Source: an uncultured Collinsella sp.
GTDB taxonomy: Bacteria > Actinomycetota > Coriobacteriia > Coriobacteriales > Coriobacteriaceae
Direction of reading: 5' to 3'
DNA: 5,226 nt
Assembly (NCBI GenBank): GCA_900545995.1
Contig: URBM01000127.1
Span: forward strand, 1 to 5,226
Shown here: positions 1-5,226 of the stretch, piece after piece
Layout of the letters: each line of letters begins with the position of its first letter
Numbering within the stretch: position 1 is the first letter of the stretch
The notes under the pieces: model-generated
What the model was told of the DNA's origin: nothing
The model's database searches: none
Seen by the model: only the letters and a program-made list of their open reading frames with translations
Made by a program: the position numbers and the translations under genes

Positions 1-43
1 TCCTGAGATGTCTCGTGGGCTCGGAGATGTGTATAAGAGACAG
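1..43 (+). other. Illumina Nextera adapter plus i7 index (library artefact, not genome)
   Basis: Bases 10-43 match the Nextera Read 2 transposase adapter as I know it: GTCTCGTGGGCTCGG followed by the 19-base Tn5 mosaic end AGATGTGTATAAGAGACAG at 25-43. Bases 2-9 (CCTGAGAT) occupy the i7 index position and are the reverse complement of ATCTCAGG, which I recall as Nextera index N715. Base 1 (T) fits the last base of the P7 arm. Genome sequence therefore begins at about base 44. The metH frame runs through this block without a stop, so automatic gene calling would append 15 false codons encoding a peptide containing LLYTSPSPRD. Confidence 0.97.
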
Positions 44-1671
44 TCCTTGCACAGAGACATGGCACGTAGAATCTGCTCAGCCTGGCGCTGGTTGGTCGAG
101 GCGGTCATGACCAGGCAGTCGATGAGGATGCGGTCCGGGCCGATGCCGTAATGGGCGGCCTCGGCCACGATGCGCTCGGCGATGGCGAAGCGGGCCTCGG
201 CGGTATCGGGGATGCCGCCCTCGTCGAGCGTAAGGCCGACGACGTTGGTGCCGTAGTGGGCCACCAGCGGAAAGATCTCATCCATGATCTGTTGTTTGCC
301 ATTGACCGAGTTGATGATGGGCTTGCCGGCGTAGCGGCGCACGGCGGCCTCGACGGCTGCGGGGTCGGTGGAGTCGATCTGCAGCGGCAGCAGCGTGGAG
401 CCCTGGAGCTGCTCGGTGGCCTGCTGGATGACCTTGACCTCGTCGATCTCGGGCAGGCCCACGTTGACGTCCAGGATGTCGGCGCCCTGCTCCTGCTGGC
501 TGATGCCCTGACTCACGACGTAGTCCAGGTCGCCGTCGCGCAGGGCCTGCTGCAGGCGCTTTTTGCCGGTGGGGTTGATGCGCTCGCCGATGACGGCGAT
601 CTTGTGGCCGTCGCAGGGGAGGTCCACGACCGTCTGGGCGCTCGTGACCGACATGCTGGGCTTGCGGTGGCGCGGGCTGGGCGTGTGGTTGTCGATAAGC
701 GTGCGCAAGGCCGCCATGTGCGCCGGCGTGGTGCCGCAGCAACCGCCCACGACGCTCACGCCGTCCTCGATCATGCCGGCGACGGCCTCGGCGTACTCGG
801 GTGCCTGGATATCAAAGACGGTATTGCCGTCATCGTCCACGCGGGGCAGTCCCGCATTGGCCTGCACCATAACGGGCTTGTCGGTGACGGTGAGCATGCG
901 CGCGGCGAGCCCTCGGAGCTCGGCCGGGCCCTGGCTGCAGTTGATGCCAAGGACGTCGGCGCCGATGGCGTCGAGAGTGATGGCGGCGACCTCGGGGCTC
1001 GTGCCCAAGAAGGTGCGGCCGTCTTCCTCAAAGGTCATGGTGGCAAAGACGGGCAGGTCGGAGTTCTCGCGGCAGGCGAGGACTGCCGCCTTGATCTCGG
1101 CCAGGTCGGTCATAGTCTCGATAATAAAGAGGTCCACACCCGCAGCGACGCCGGCGCGCACCTCCTCGGCAAAGAGGTCGTAGGCCTCGTCAAAGCTGAG
1201 GGTGCCCAGGGGGCGCAGCAGGGCGCCGATGGGGCCGATGTCGCCGGCGACGTAGCGGGCGCCGGCCTCACGGGCGCAGGCGACAGCGGCGGCAAAGACG
1301 TCTGTCACGGTGGCGGCTCCGTCGAGCTTGTGGGCGTTGGCGCCAAAGGTGTTGGCGGTGATCACGTCGCAGCCGGCCTCGACGTATTGGCGCTGAATGT
1401 CGGTAATGACCTGGGGCTCCTCAAAGTTGAGCAGCTCGGGCAGGGCGCCGGCCTTCATGCCGGCCGCCTGCAGCATGGTGCCCATGCCGCCGTCGAACAG
1501 CAAGTGTCCCGTGCCCTCGATAGCGGCGCGCAGGCGATTGTCCTTAATGCAAAGGTCGTCGATCGTGCGCGTCTTGTATGCAGCGCCATTACGACGGGCA
1601 GCATCAACGGGCGCCGCCAGCGCGGCGCCGTCAGAATCATGAGTGATAAGTATGTTTGAGCTATTCGCCAT
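44..1671 (-). CDS. metH: Methionine synthase, cobalamin-dependent (N-terminal part; homocysteine and folate-binding domains)
   Basis: The enzyme transfers a methyl group from 5-methyl-tetrahydrofolate to homocysteine through cobalamin, giving methionine in the cytoplasm. The frame is open from ATG at 1671 to the adapter, giving 542 complete residues. Residues about 55-335 form the homocysteine S-methyltransferase domain: DGGMGTML at 60-67, TANTFGAN at 105-112, GDIGPIG at 142-148, and the three zinc ligands Cys245 (GINCSQGP) and Cys311-Cys312 (VGGCCGTTP). Residues about 356-542 are the pterin-binding barrel: VIGERINPTGKKR at 360-372, DILDVNVGLPEIDE at 398-411, QIDSTDP at 431-437 and INSVNGK near 454-460. 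The cobalamin-binding domains would lie beyond the window. The start overlaps the nuclease gene by 11 bases. ATG at 1677 is also in frame, and an in-frame TAG lies just upstream of it. No good ribosome-binding site is visible, so coupling to nuclease translation is likely. About 55 residues precede the conserved domain, and the first dozen codons are AT-rich, so the N-terminus may derive from the insertion. An older methanogenesis- or betaine-type homocysteine methyltransferase is less likely, because both domains are present and metF is nearby. Confidence 0.95.
1660..1668 (+). repeat. Left copy of a 9-base inverted repeat at the islet edge
   Basis: GCTATTCGC on the plus strand, inside the start of metH and at the stop codon of the nuclease gene. 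Its reverse complement occurs at 3918-3926 at the other edge. See the right copy. Confidence 0.35.
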
Positions 1672-2674
1672 GTGCATCCATTTCGTCTAGAGCCCACTGA
1701 GGAATTTCTATTTGAAGAGATTTGTCGGGCTCGATATCTTCGATTCGCTTGTTGTAGTGGGCAAGAAGCCGTGCGACATTTAATCGAATTAGGTCTCGCT
1801 TGTAGAACGATAATTCTTCAATATTGATGCCGATAAACGATTCGAGCGCGATAACCTGTACGCGACTGCCGAGTCCCTCACTTTCGAACAGTCCGTAAGC
1901 GAAGGAAACTTTATCGTAGGGGACAACGACGATGGGCCGAATGCCATTTCGAATGTTATCTCGGCATCGATCGGTCAATTTGGCCATTGGCGATACAGTC
2001 ACATGAAATGCAGCATCATTGATTTGGAAATCGCCAGAACGGTCTGTCTGCTGGTCGGCGGCGTTTGAGTTGTCCTTTCCGATTTCTATGGTTGGAAATA
2101 ACATCTCCAGTTTTGCACCTACCAGGTGCTGTGCGACGGTGCCCGTCGGCTTATCGGACCGTAGGCTTGCTTCGGCTAGGATATCATCGACAATGACAGA
2201 AATTGGTTTTTGAAGATCGATTTCGACTTTGATTCTCTGCCGGTTAAAGAAATCGACCTGGATTCGCTCGACGAAGAAATTGGCGATTGCATTCGCAGCT
2301 TCAAGACGAGTGTCTTCGCAAGTGTCACTGGGTAGGGCAGAGTTGATAATTGTGGCAAGCTCAAGCGCCATCGGGAGTGTACCGCGTGAGGTTCTGCCGC
2401 CCTCTGATGCGAAGGCACGCGTTTCCCCATGTCTGGCTAAAACTGTTTTGATGCATGCTCCACTTAGGCCTCGTACTTGGCTTCCCTTGTCCGATTGCAC
2501 ATAATCGTCGGTGAGCGGAAAACGGTTTTGCAACAGCTCGCTTATGCCTATGCCAACCGCCATGACGTTACGGTTGACATTGCCTCGCTTGCTGCGCTTG
2601 GATTCGTACCAGAGTTCAATGGCATCCAAGATACCTTTATCGGGCTCGCTCAAGGAGCAATTGGTCATTTCCAT
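1661..2674 (-). CDS. Putative type II restriction endonuclease paired with a C5 methyltransferase (DUF4928-like)
   Basis: This is a 337-residue soluble protein with no signal peptide or membrane segment. From memory it resembles the DUF4928 type of protein that is often encoded beside cytosine DNA methyltransferases; I could not search. Conserved-looking blocks are NVMAVG (36-41), GGRTSRGT (92-99), VAQHLVGAKLE (180-190), ADQQTDRSGDF (206-216) and FHVTVSPM (223-230). The pattern Glu190, then Asp215 (GDF), then a beta strand HVT (224-226) resembles a PD-(D/E)XK nuclease core, but the usual catalytic lysine position is not a lysine. The start ATG at 2674 has GGAG at 2684-2687, nine bases upstream; ATG at 2668 (residue 3) is an alternative. 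The gene begins inside the methyltransferase gene (38-base overlap) and ends inside metH (11-base overlap). Base composition is clearly lower in GC than metH, suggesting transfer. The nuclease role rests on the partner gene and fold pattern, not on a recognised specificity. Confidence 0.72.
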   Translation of the reverse strand: MEMTNCSLSEPDKGILDAIELWYESKRSKRGNVNRNVMAVGIGISELLQNRFPLTDDYVQSDKGSQVRGLSGACIKTVLARHGETRAFASEGGRTSRGTLPMALELATIINSALPSDTCEDTRLEAANAIANFFVERIQVDFFNRQRIKVEIDLQKPISVIVDDILAEASLRSDKPTGTVAQHLVGAKLEMLFPTIEIGKDNSNAADQQTDRSGDFQINDAAFHVTVSPMAKLTDRCRDNIRNGIRPIVVVPYDKVSFAYGLFESEGLGSRVQVIALESFIGINIEELSFYKRDLIRLNVARLLAHYNKRIEDIEPDKSLQIEIPQWALDEMDAHGE

Positions 2675-3797
2675 TATTGTTCACTCCGTTCCTTGAAGAC
2701 ATGAGCGCGGGCTTGACTGCATTTTTTATAAGCCAAGTGACAACTGGCACGGCAACTGCATCGCCGAATGCGTAGCGAATCTGAGCATCCGAGAAGCCGC
2801 TAAACTGACATGAGTCAGCACCTTGGAGACGGGCATATTCAGTTCCAGTCATCCAGCGAACTTCTATCTTTCCGTTTTCGCATATAACGACTGCCTGTCT
2901 TGATGAGCCGCCGCGAGCCGTTCTTAGACATCCGGCAATTTCTTCTTCACGGATTTCCCAGCGCACAACGCCCGATCGCGTGCGACGGTAAGCAGTGCGA
3001 ACAATTTTTTCTTTGGCATTTAAGAAGCGCTGAAGGCGCTCTGCTTGATGCGGTGCAAGTGAGTCGATAAATGCTTGTACTTGGTTTTTGTTCCACCAAC
3101 GCTTGTCGTCCTCGGGAATATTTTCAACAACCGTTGCAAGGCCCGTCATGCGAAGTGGGCTCGGCTCGTTTAGGTGAGAGACGTGCGTAATGAGTGAAGG
3201 GTCGGAGTGAATCCAGGAGACTTTTTCAGGTCGAAGCGAGGAATCGAGTCGGCTGTTGGGAAGAGGGTTTTTTAATCCGACGACAAACATGCGGGGGCGT
3301 GACTGGGGAAGCCAGTGCCGTGCATCGATAAAATAAGCGTCACATGAATAACCTAAACGATTGAATTCCTGGCAAACGAGTCTAAAGTCATCACTGTTAT
3401 TAGACGTGGCAAGGCCGATGACGTTTTCGAGAACAAGTGCCCGCGGGGCACGATCGCCCATTCCTTCGATGGCTTTAATAAAGCCAAAGAACGCACTGGA
3501 CTCTTTGCCAGAGATAAGTCCTTCCCTGTTTCCCGCGAGAGATAAGTTTGTGCAAGGGCTTGACGCCCATGCGATGTCGGCTTGGGGTATTAGGTCGGGG
3601 TCGAGTGTGTGGACATCCTGCTCGACTAGATGCTCATCGCCCCAACACTGGCTGTACATGGCGCATTTAGTATGGTCTATGTCATTTGCCCAGATTGTTT
3701 TGATTCCGGCTTTTGCCATGCCGGCACGAGCCAAGCCAATGCCTGAAAAAAACTCAAGCGCGGTTAGTTGTGGCGAGAACTGCAGAATGTTGTGCAT
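2637..3797 (-). CDS. C5-cytosine DNA methyltransferase (type II modification enzyme)
   Basis: This enzyme methylates cytosine at carbon 5 in a specific DNA site using SAM. The 386 residues carry the family motifs in order: motif I EFFSGIG (15-21) for SAM binding, NDID (38-41), catalytic SPC with Cys82 in motif IV (80-82), motif VI ENV (124-126), motif VIII QSRPR (165-169), a target-recognition region about 175-313 containing TARGGSSRQ (293-301), motif IX TGTEYARLQG (317-326) and motif X FGDAV (344-348), where Asp replaces the more usual Asn. All catalytic elements are present, so it should be active; specificity cannot be read from sequence. Only 14 residues precede motif I, so it lacks the regulatory helix-turn-helix extension of some methyltransferases. 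ATG at 3797 is the only reasonable start, because an in-frame TAA lies a few codons upstream. Its ribosome site is weak (GAAAG at 3805-3809, seven bases away). The gene precedes and overlaps its putative nuclease, an order that favours protection before cutting. Confidence 0.96.
   Translation of the reverse strand: MHNILQFSPQLTALEFFSGIGLARAGMAKAGIKTIWANDIDHTKCAMYSQCWGDEHLVEQDVHTLDPDLIPQADIAWASSPCTNLSLAGNREGLISGKESSAFFGFIKAIEGMGDRAPRALVLENVIGLATSNNSDDFRLVCQEFNRLGYSCDAYFIDARHWLPQSRPRMFVVGLKNPLPNSRLDSSLRPEKVSWIHSDPSLITHVSHLNEPSPLRMTGLATVVENIPEDDKRWWNKNQVQAFIDSLAPHQAERLQRFLNAKEKIVRTAYRRTRSGVVRWEIREEEIAGCLRTARGGSSRQAVVICENGKIEVRWMTGTEYARLQGADSCQFSGFSDAQIRYAFGDAVAVPVVTWLIKNAVKPALMSSRNGVNNNGNDQLLLERAR
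2684..2687 (-). promoter_or_regulatory. Ribosome-binding site for the putative nuclease, inside the methyltransferase gene
   Basis: On the minus strand GGAG lies nine bases before ATG at 2674. It supports this start for the nuclease and lets it be translated from within the last 38 bases of the methyltransferase gene, in another reading frame. It is the clearest Shine-Dalgarno match in the islet. Confidence 0.6.
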
Positions 3798-3804
3798 GTA
3801 CTGG

Positions 3805-3809
3805 CTTTC
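3805..3809 (-). promoter_or_regulatory. Weak ribosome-binding site for the methyltransferase
   Basis: On the minus strand GAAAG lies seven bases before ATG at 3797. It is a poor Shine-Dalgarno match, but the upstream in-frame TAA leaves no other start, so this is the likely initiation site. Confidence 0.35.
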
Positions 3810-3852
3810 AGATAGTTGTTATTTGGCATCTTATGGTACTTGTTTGTGAGGA

Positions 3853-3872
3853 CATCCGCTTACTTACGGATG
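3853..3872. repeat. Dyad symmetry (6-base arms, 8-base centre) upstream of the methyltransferase
   Basis: CATCCG (3853-3858) and CGGATG (3867-3872) are perfect inverted arms around CTTACTTA. The element lies in the 109-base gap before the methyltransferase and overlaps the -10 box of the candidate promoter. It could be an operator or an RNA hairpin. It is not followed by a T run on either strand, so a strong intrinsic terminator is unlikely. The arms are short enough that chance is possible. Confidence 0.4.
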
Positions 3873-3898
3873 AGATTCCCTCGATACCGTGCCATCAA
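3870..3898 (-). promoter_or_regulatory. Candidate sigma-70-type promoter for the restriction-modification genes
   Basis: On the minus strand TTGATG (3898-3893) and TCTCAT (3875-3870) are separated by 17 bases, and each matches four of six consensus positions. If used, transcription would start within the dyad, about 65-70 bases before the methyltransferase ATG. It would drive the methyltransferase, the nuclease and probably metH. The match is weak and was found by eye in an AT-rich gap, so it is only a candidate. No cobalamin or SAM riboswitch is recognisable here. Confidence 0.25.
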
Positions 3899-3906
3899 TT
3901 GACATT

Positions 3907-4698
3907 TTATTCAGAATGCGAATAGCAGGTGGTGTGGGCGGCGCGGAAGCGGCAGTGCTCGCGCATGCGGCAGATATTGCAGGTGGGGCGGCTCTGGGCG
4001 TCGTGGACTTCGCCGTCGAATAGGCCGATCACCGCGGTCACGCTTTTGGTGGGCATGAGCAGGCTGGTGGGTGTGACGGTAAGCCCGATGAGCCGCGTGG
4101 CGTTGAGCGCATTGACGATCGAGCGCTGGGCCGAGAGCGGGCAGTCGCCGTAGCCGGGGCTAAAGCGCCAGTTGCCGGCGAGTCCGTGTGCGGCGGCGTC
4201 CGTCTTGACCTGCTGGTCCATTTGCTCAACGGCGGCTTCCACGTAAGCGGAGCACGCGGCGTCGAGCACGGCGCCCTCCAGGGGATGTTGGGCTCCCGTG
4301 GTGCGCAGGCGACGCTCGGCGTCCATGCCGAGGGTGCATGCCATGAGCGCGGCAAAGCGGGCATCTTTGAGATGTCGATAGATATCGCGACCTCGCAGCT
4401 CAACGTTGGTGCCGACCAAGCGAATGCAAGGCTCACTTTGTTCGTCCACGCCCGTGGCATCGACGGCAAACACGCGGCGCACGCCACGAGGCTCAATGTC
4501 CAGTTCCAGACGCTCGACCACAAGCTCAATACGTCGTGACAGCTCGGGCTCAATCTGCTGGCCGCCGTAACCCAGGTACCGCAGCATCTCGGCGCGGTCG
4601 ACACGGGGATGGTACGCAGCATCGACACGGTAAAGCGCCGGCGACGCAAGGTCGGCCGGCACTTCGACAGCGGTTGTATCGATGTGCGGTTTTTCCAT
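3907..4698 (-). CDS. Methionine synthase reactivation-domain protein (stand-alone MetH activation domain)
   Basis: This 263-residue cytoplasmic protein corresponds to the C-terminal SAM-binding domain of long MetH enzymes, here encoded separately. That domain supports reductive methylation of inactive cob(II)alamin on MetH. Evidence is the RFSPGYGDCP block (178-187), equivalent to the RxxxGY SAM-binding motif of MetH, followed by IGLTVTPTSLLMPTKSVTAVIGL (204-226), a strand and helix pattern typical of the domain's end. A C-terminal cysteine set, Cys240, Cys243, Cys249 and Cys258 (CNICRMREHC and later C), resembles that of short stand-alone versions and may bind a metal; this is inference. The start is ATG at 4698, sharing one base with the metF stop (TAATG), which indicates translational coupling; GGAG lies at 4710-4713. 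The same frame is open further upstream but overlaps metF there. The last codons enter the low-GC zone, so the extreme C-terminus may have been altered by the islet. Confidence 0.88.
   Translation of the reverse strand: MEKPHIDTTAVEVPADLASPALYRVDAAYHPRVDRAEMLRYLGYGGQQIEPELSRRIELVVERLELDIEPRGVRRVFAVDATGVDEQSEPCIRLVGTNVELRGRDIYRHLKDARFAALMACTLGMDAERRLRTTGAQHPLEGAVLDAACSAYVEAAVEQMDQQVKTDAAAHGLAGNWRFSPGYGDCPLSAQRSIVNALNATRLIGLTVTPTSLLMPTKSVTAVIGLFDGEVHDAQSRPTCNICRMREHCRFRAAHTTCYSHSE
3918..3926 (-). repeat. Right copy of the 9-base inverted repeat at the islet edge
   Basis: GCGAATAGC on the plus strand, which is GCTATTCGC on the minus strand, within the last codons of the reactivation gene. The two copies point inward at the two edges of the islet. 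They may mark recombination ends or be coincidence; nine bases is short for a terminal repeat. Confidence 0.35.
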
Positions 4699-5226
4699 TA
4701 CCCCAGGCGCTCCATAATGGTCGCGGCGATCGCAGGACGGTTCATAGTGTACAGGTGCAGGCCGTCGGCGCCGTGCTCCTTGAGGTCGCAAAGCTGGCGG
4801 GCGGCATAATCTACACCGGCTGCCTGCAGGCTCTCGGGGTCGTTCTCGTACTTGGCGAGAATCTTGATGACGGGGGAGGGCAGCGACGCGCCGCACATAA
4901 AGACCATGCGGCTGATTTGCGACTTGCCCATAAACGGCATGATGCCCGCGGTGATAGGCACGGTGATGCCGGCCTTGTCGGCAAGCTCGCGGAAGCGATA
5001 GAAGCACTCGTTATCAAAGAAGAGCTGTGTCACAAAGAAGCTTGCGCCGGCATCTTGCTTTTGCTTGAGGTGCTCGACCGAGACGTTGAGGTCCTCGCAG
5101 GCAATGTGGCCCTCGGGGTAGGCTGCGGCGCCCACGCAAAAGCCGGCGTCGACGAGCTCGGGGATGAGGTCGCGGGCGTAGGCGTAGTCCGAGGCGGGCT
5201 TGTCGTCCTCAGTCGCGCCAGCGGGA
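4698..5226 (-). CDS. metF: Methylenetetrahydrofolate reductase, C-terminal part
   Basis: MetF is a flavoenzyme that reduces 5,10-methylene-tetrahydrofolate to 5-methyl-tetrahydrofolate, the methyl donor used by MetH. The window holds the last 175 residues of a protein usually near 290; the N-terminus lies beyond the right edge. Recognisable blocks are AAAYPEGH, then LKQKQDAGASFFVTQLFFDN (typical K..AGA.F..TQLFFD), ITAGIMPFMGKSQISRM and the C-terminal GLHLYTMNRP, matching the family's HxYTxN end. The frame is intact to TAA at 4698-4700. The stop overlaps the reactivation gene's start by one base, so the two are one translational unit. A GTG at 5135 is internal, not the start, because conserved MetF sequence continues upstream of it. 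Confidence 0.95.
   Translation of the reverse strand, partial: PAGATEDDKPASDYAYARDLIPELVDAGFCVGAAAYPEGHIACEDLNVSVEHLKQKQDAGASFFVTQLFFDNECFYRFRELADKAGITVPITAGIMPFMGKSQISRMVFMCGASLPSPVIKILAKYENDPESLQAAGVDYAARQLCDLKEHGADGLHLYTMNRPAIAATIMERLG

Larger units (their letters stand above)
1661..3906. other. Restriction-modification islet inserted in the metF-metH operon (edges approximate)
   Basis: The block holds the methyltransferase, the putative nuclease and a 109-base leader, all in the same direction as the flanking met genes. Hand counts of single 60-base lines give 30/60 G+C (1921-1980) and 27/60 (3361-3420) inside, against 43/60 (961-1020) and 35/60 (4321-4380) outside. The composition change falls near 3926 on the right and near 1636 on the left, slightly outside the gene ends, so a few terminal codons of both met genes may belong to the islet. 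No integrase, transposase, tRNA or clear target-site duplication is visible. That this is a recent insertion is an inference from composition and from the separation of two functionally paired met genes. Confidence 0.75.

Noticed and set aside
25..43. Tn5 mosaic end as evidence of a transposon
   Set aside because: It is joined to the full Nextera adapter and an index at the contig edge, so it comes from library preparation.
151..1659. A 502-residue plus-strand open frame
   Set aside because: It is antisense to metH, which has clear zinc-binding and pterin-binding motifs. The frame stays open because of GC-rich codon use, and its translation is a low-complexity Gly/Ala/Val/Asp-rich product with no recognisable domain.
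1661..2674. Vsr mismatch endonuclease as the methyltransferase partner
   Set aside because: Vsr proteins are about 150 residues with a different motif set; this protein is 337 residues and does not resemble them.
3361..3849. A 162-residue plus-strand open frame opposite the methyltransferase start
   Set aside because: It overlaps conserved methyltransferase motifs on the other strand and shows no domain of its own.
3853..3872. Intrinsic terminator between the reactivation gene and the methyltransferase
   Set aside because: The stem is only six pairs and is not followed by a T run on the minus strand, so it does not look like an efficient terminator.
1661..3930. Target-site direct repeats flanking the islet
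   Set aside because: Only very short matches such as GCCAT (about 1666 and 3891) could be found, which is expected by chance.
4699..5007. Longer N-terminus for the reactivation protein, starting at 5007
   Set aside because: The extra 103 residues lie antiphase to conserved metF sequence and are Arg/Pro/His-rich shadow translation. ATG at 4698 forms a typical TAATG junction.

Overview
The window is a fragment of a high-GC bacterial genome whose genes all read on the minus strand. From right to left in transcription order they are: the C-terminal part of metF (methylenetetrahydrofolate reductase), a stand-alone methionine synthase reactivation-domain protein, a C5-cytosine DNA methyltransferase, a probable partner restriction endonuclease, and the N-terminal 542 residues of a cobalamin-type methionine synthase (metH). 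MetH with its reactivation domain encoded separately, next to metF, is a layout I associate with Firmicutes and Coriobacteriia. The GC-rich codon use (one hand-counted metH line, 961-1020, has 43/60 G+C) makes a Coriobacteriia member such as a Collinsella relative my best guess. That is an inference without a marker gene.

Layout: 1-43 is Illumina Nextera adapter and index, not genome. 44-1671 is partial metH. 1661-2674 and 2637-3797 are the restriction-modification pair. 3798-3906 is the only real intergenic stretch; it holds a dyad and a weak candidate promoter. 3907-4698 is the reactivation protein. 4698-5226 is metF, cut by the window edge.

The main observation is that a compact, lower-GC restriction-modification islet of about 2.2 kb (lines 1921-1980 and 3361-3420 have 30/60 and 27/60 G+C) sits inside a methionine-synthesis operon. 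It separates the reactivation gene from the catalytic gene it should serve. The insertion is co-directional and very tight. The nuclease gene ends 11 bases inside metH, so metH translation and probably transcription now depend on the islet. A 9-base inverted repeat (GCTATTCGC) lies at both edges. No integrase, transposase, tRNA or controller-protein gene is visible.

Working together: MetF makes 5-methyl-tetrahydrofolate, MetH uses it to methylate homocysteine through cobalamin, and the reactivation protein uses S-adenosylmethionine (SAM) to rescue oxidised cobalamin on MetH. The DNA methyltransferase consumes SAM, the downstream product of this pathway, to mark DNA, and the putative nuclease would cut unmarked DNA. 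Every coding stretch is accounted for. Long plus-strand open frames antisense to metH are shadows of GC-rich codon use.
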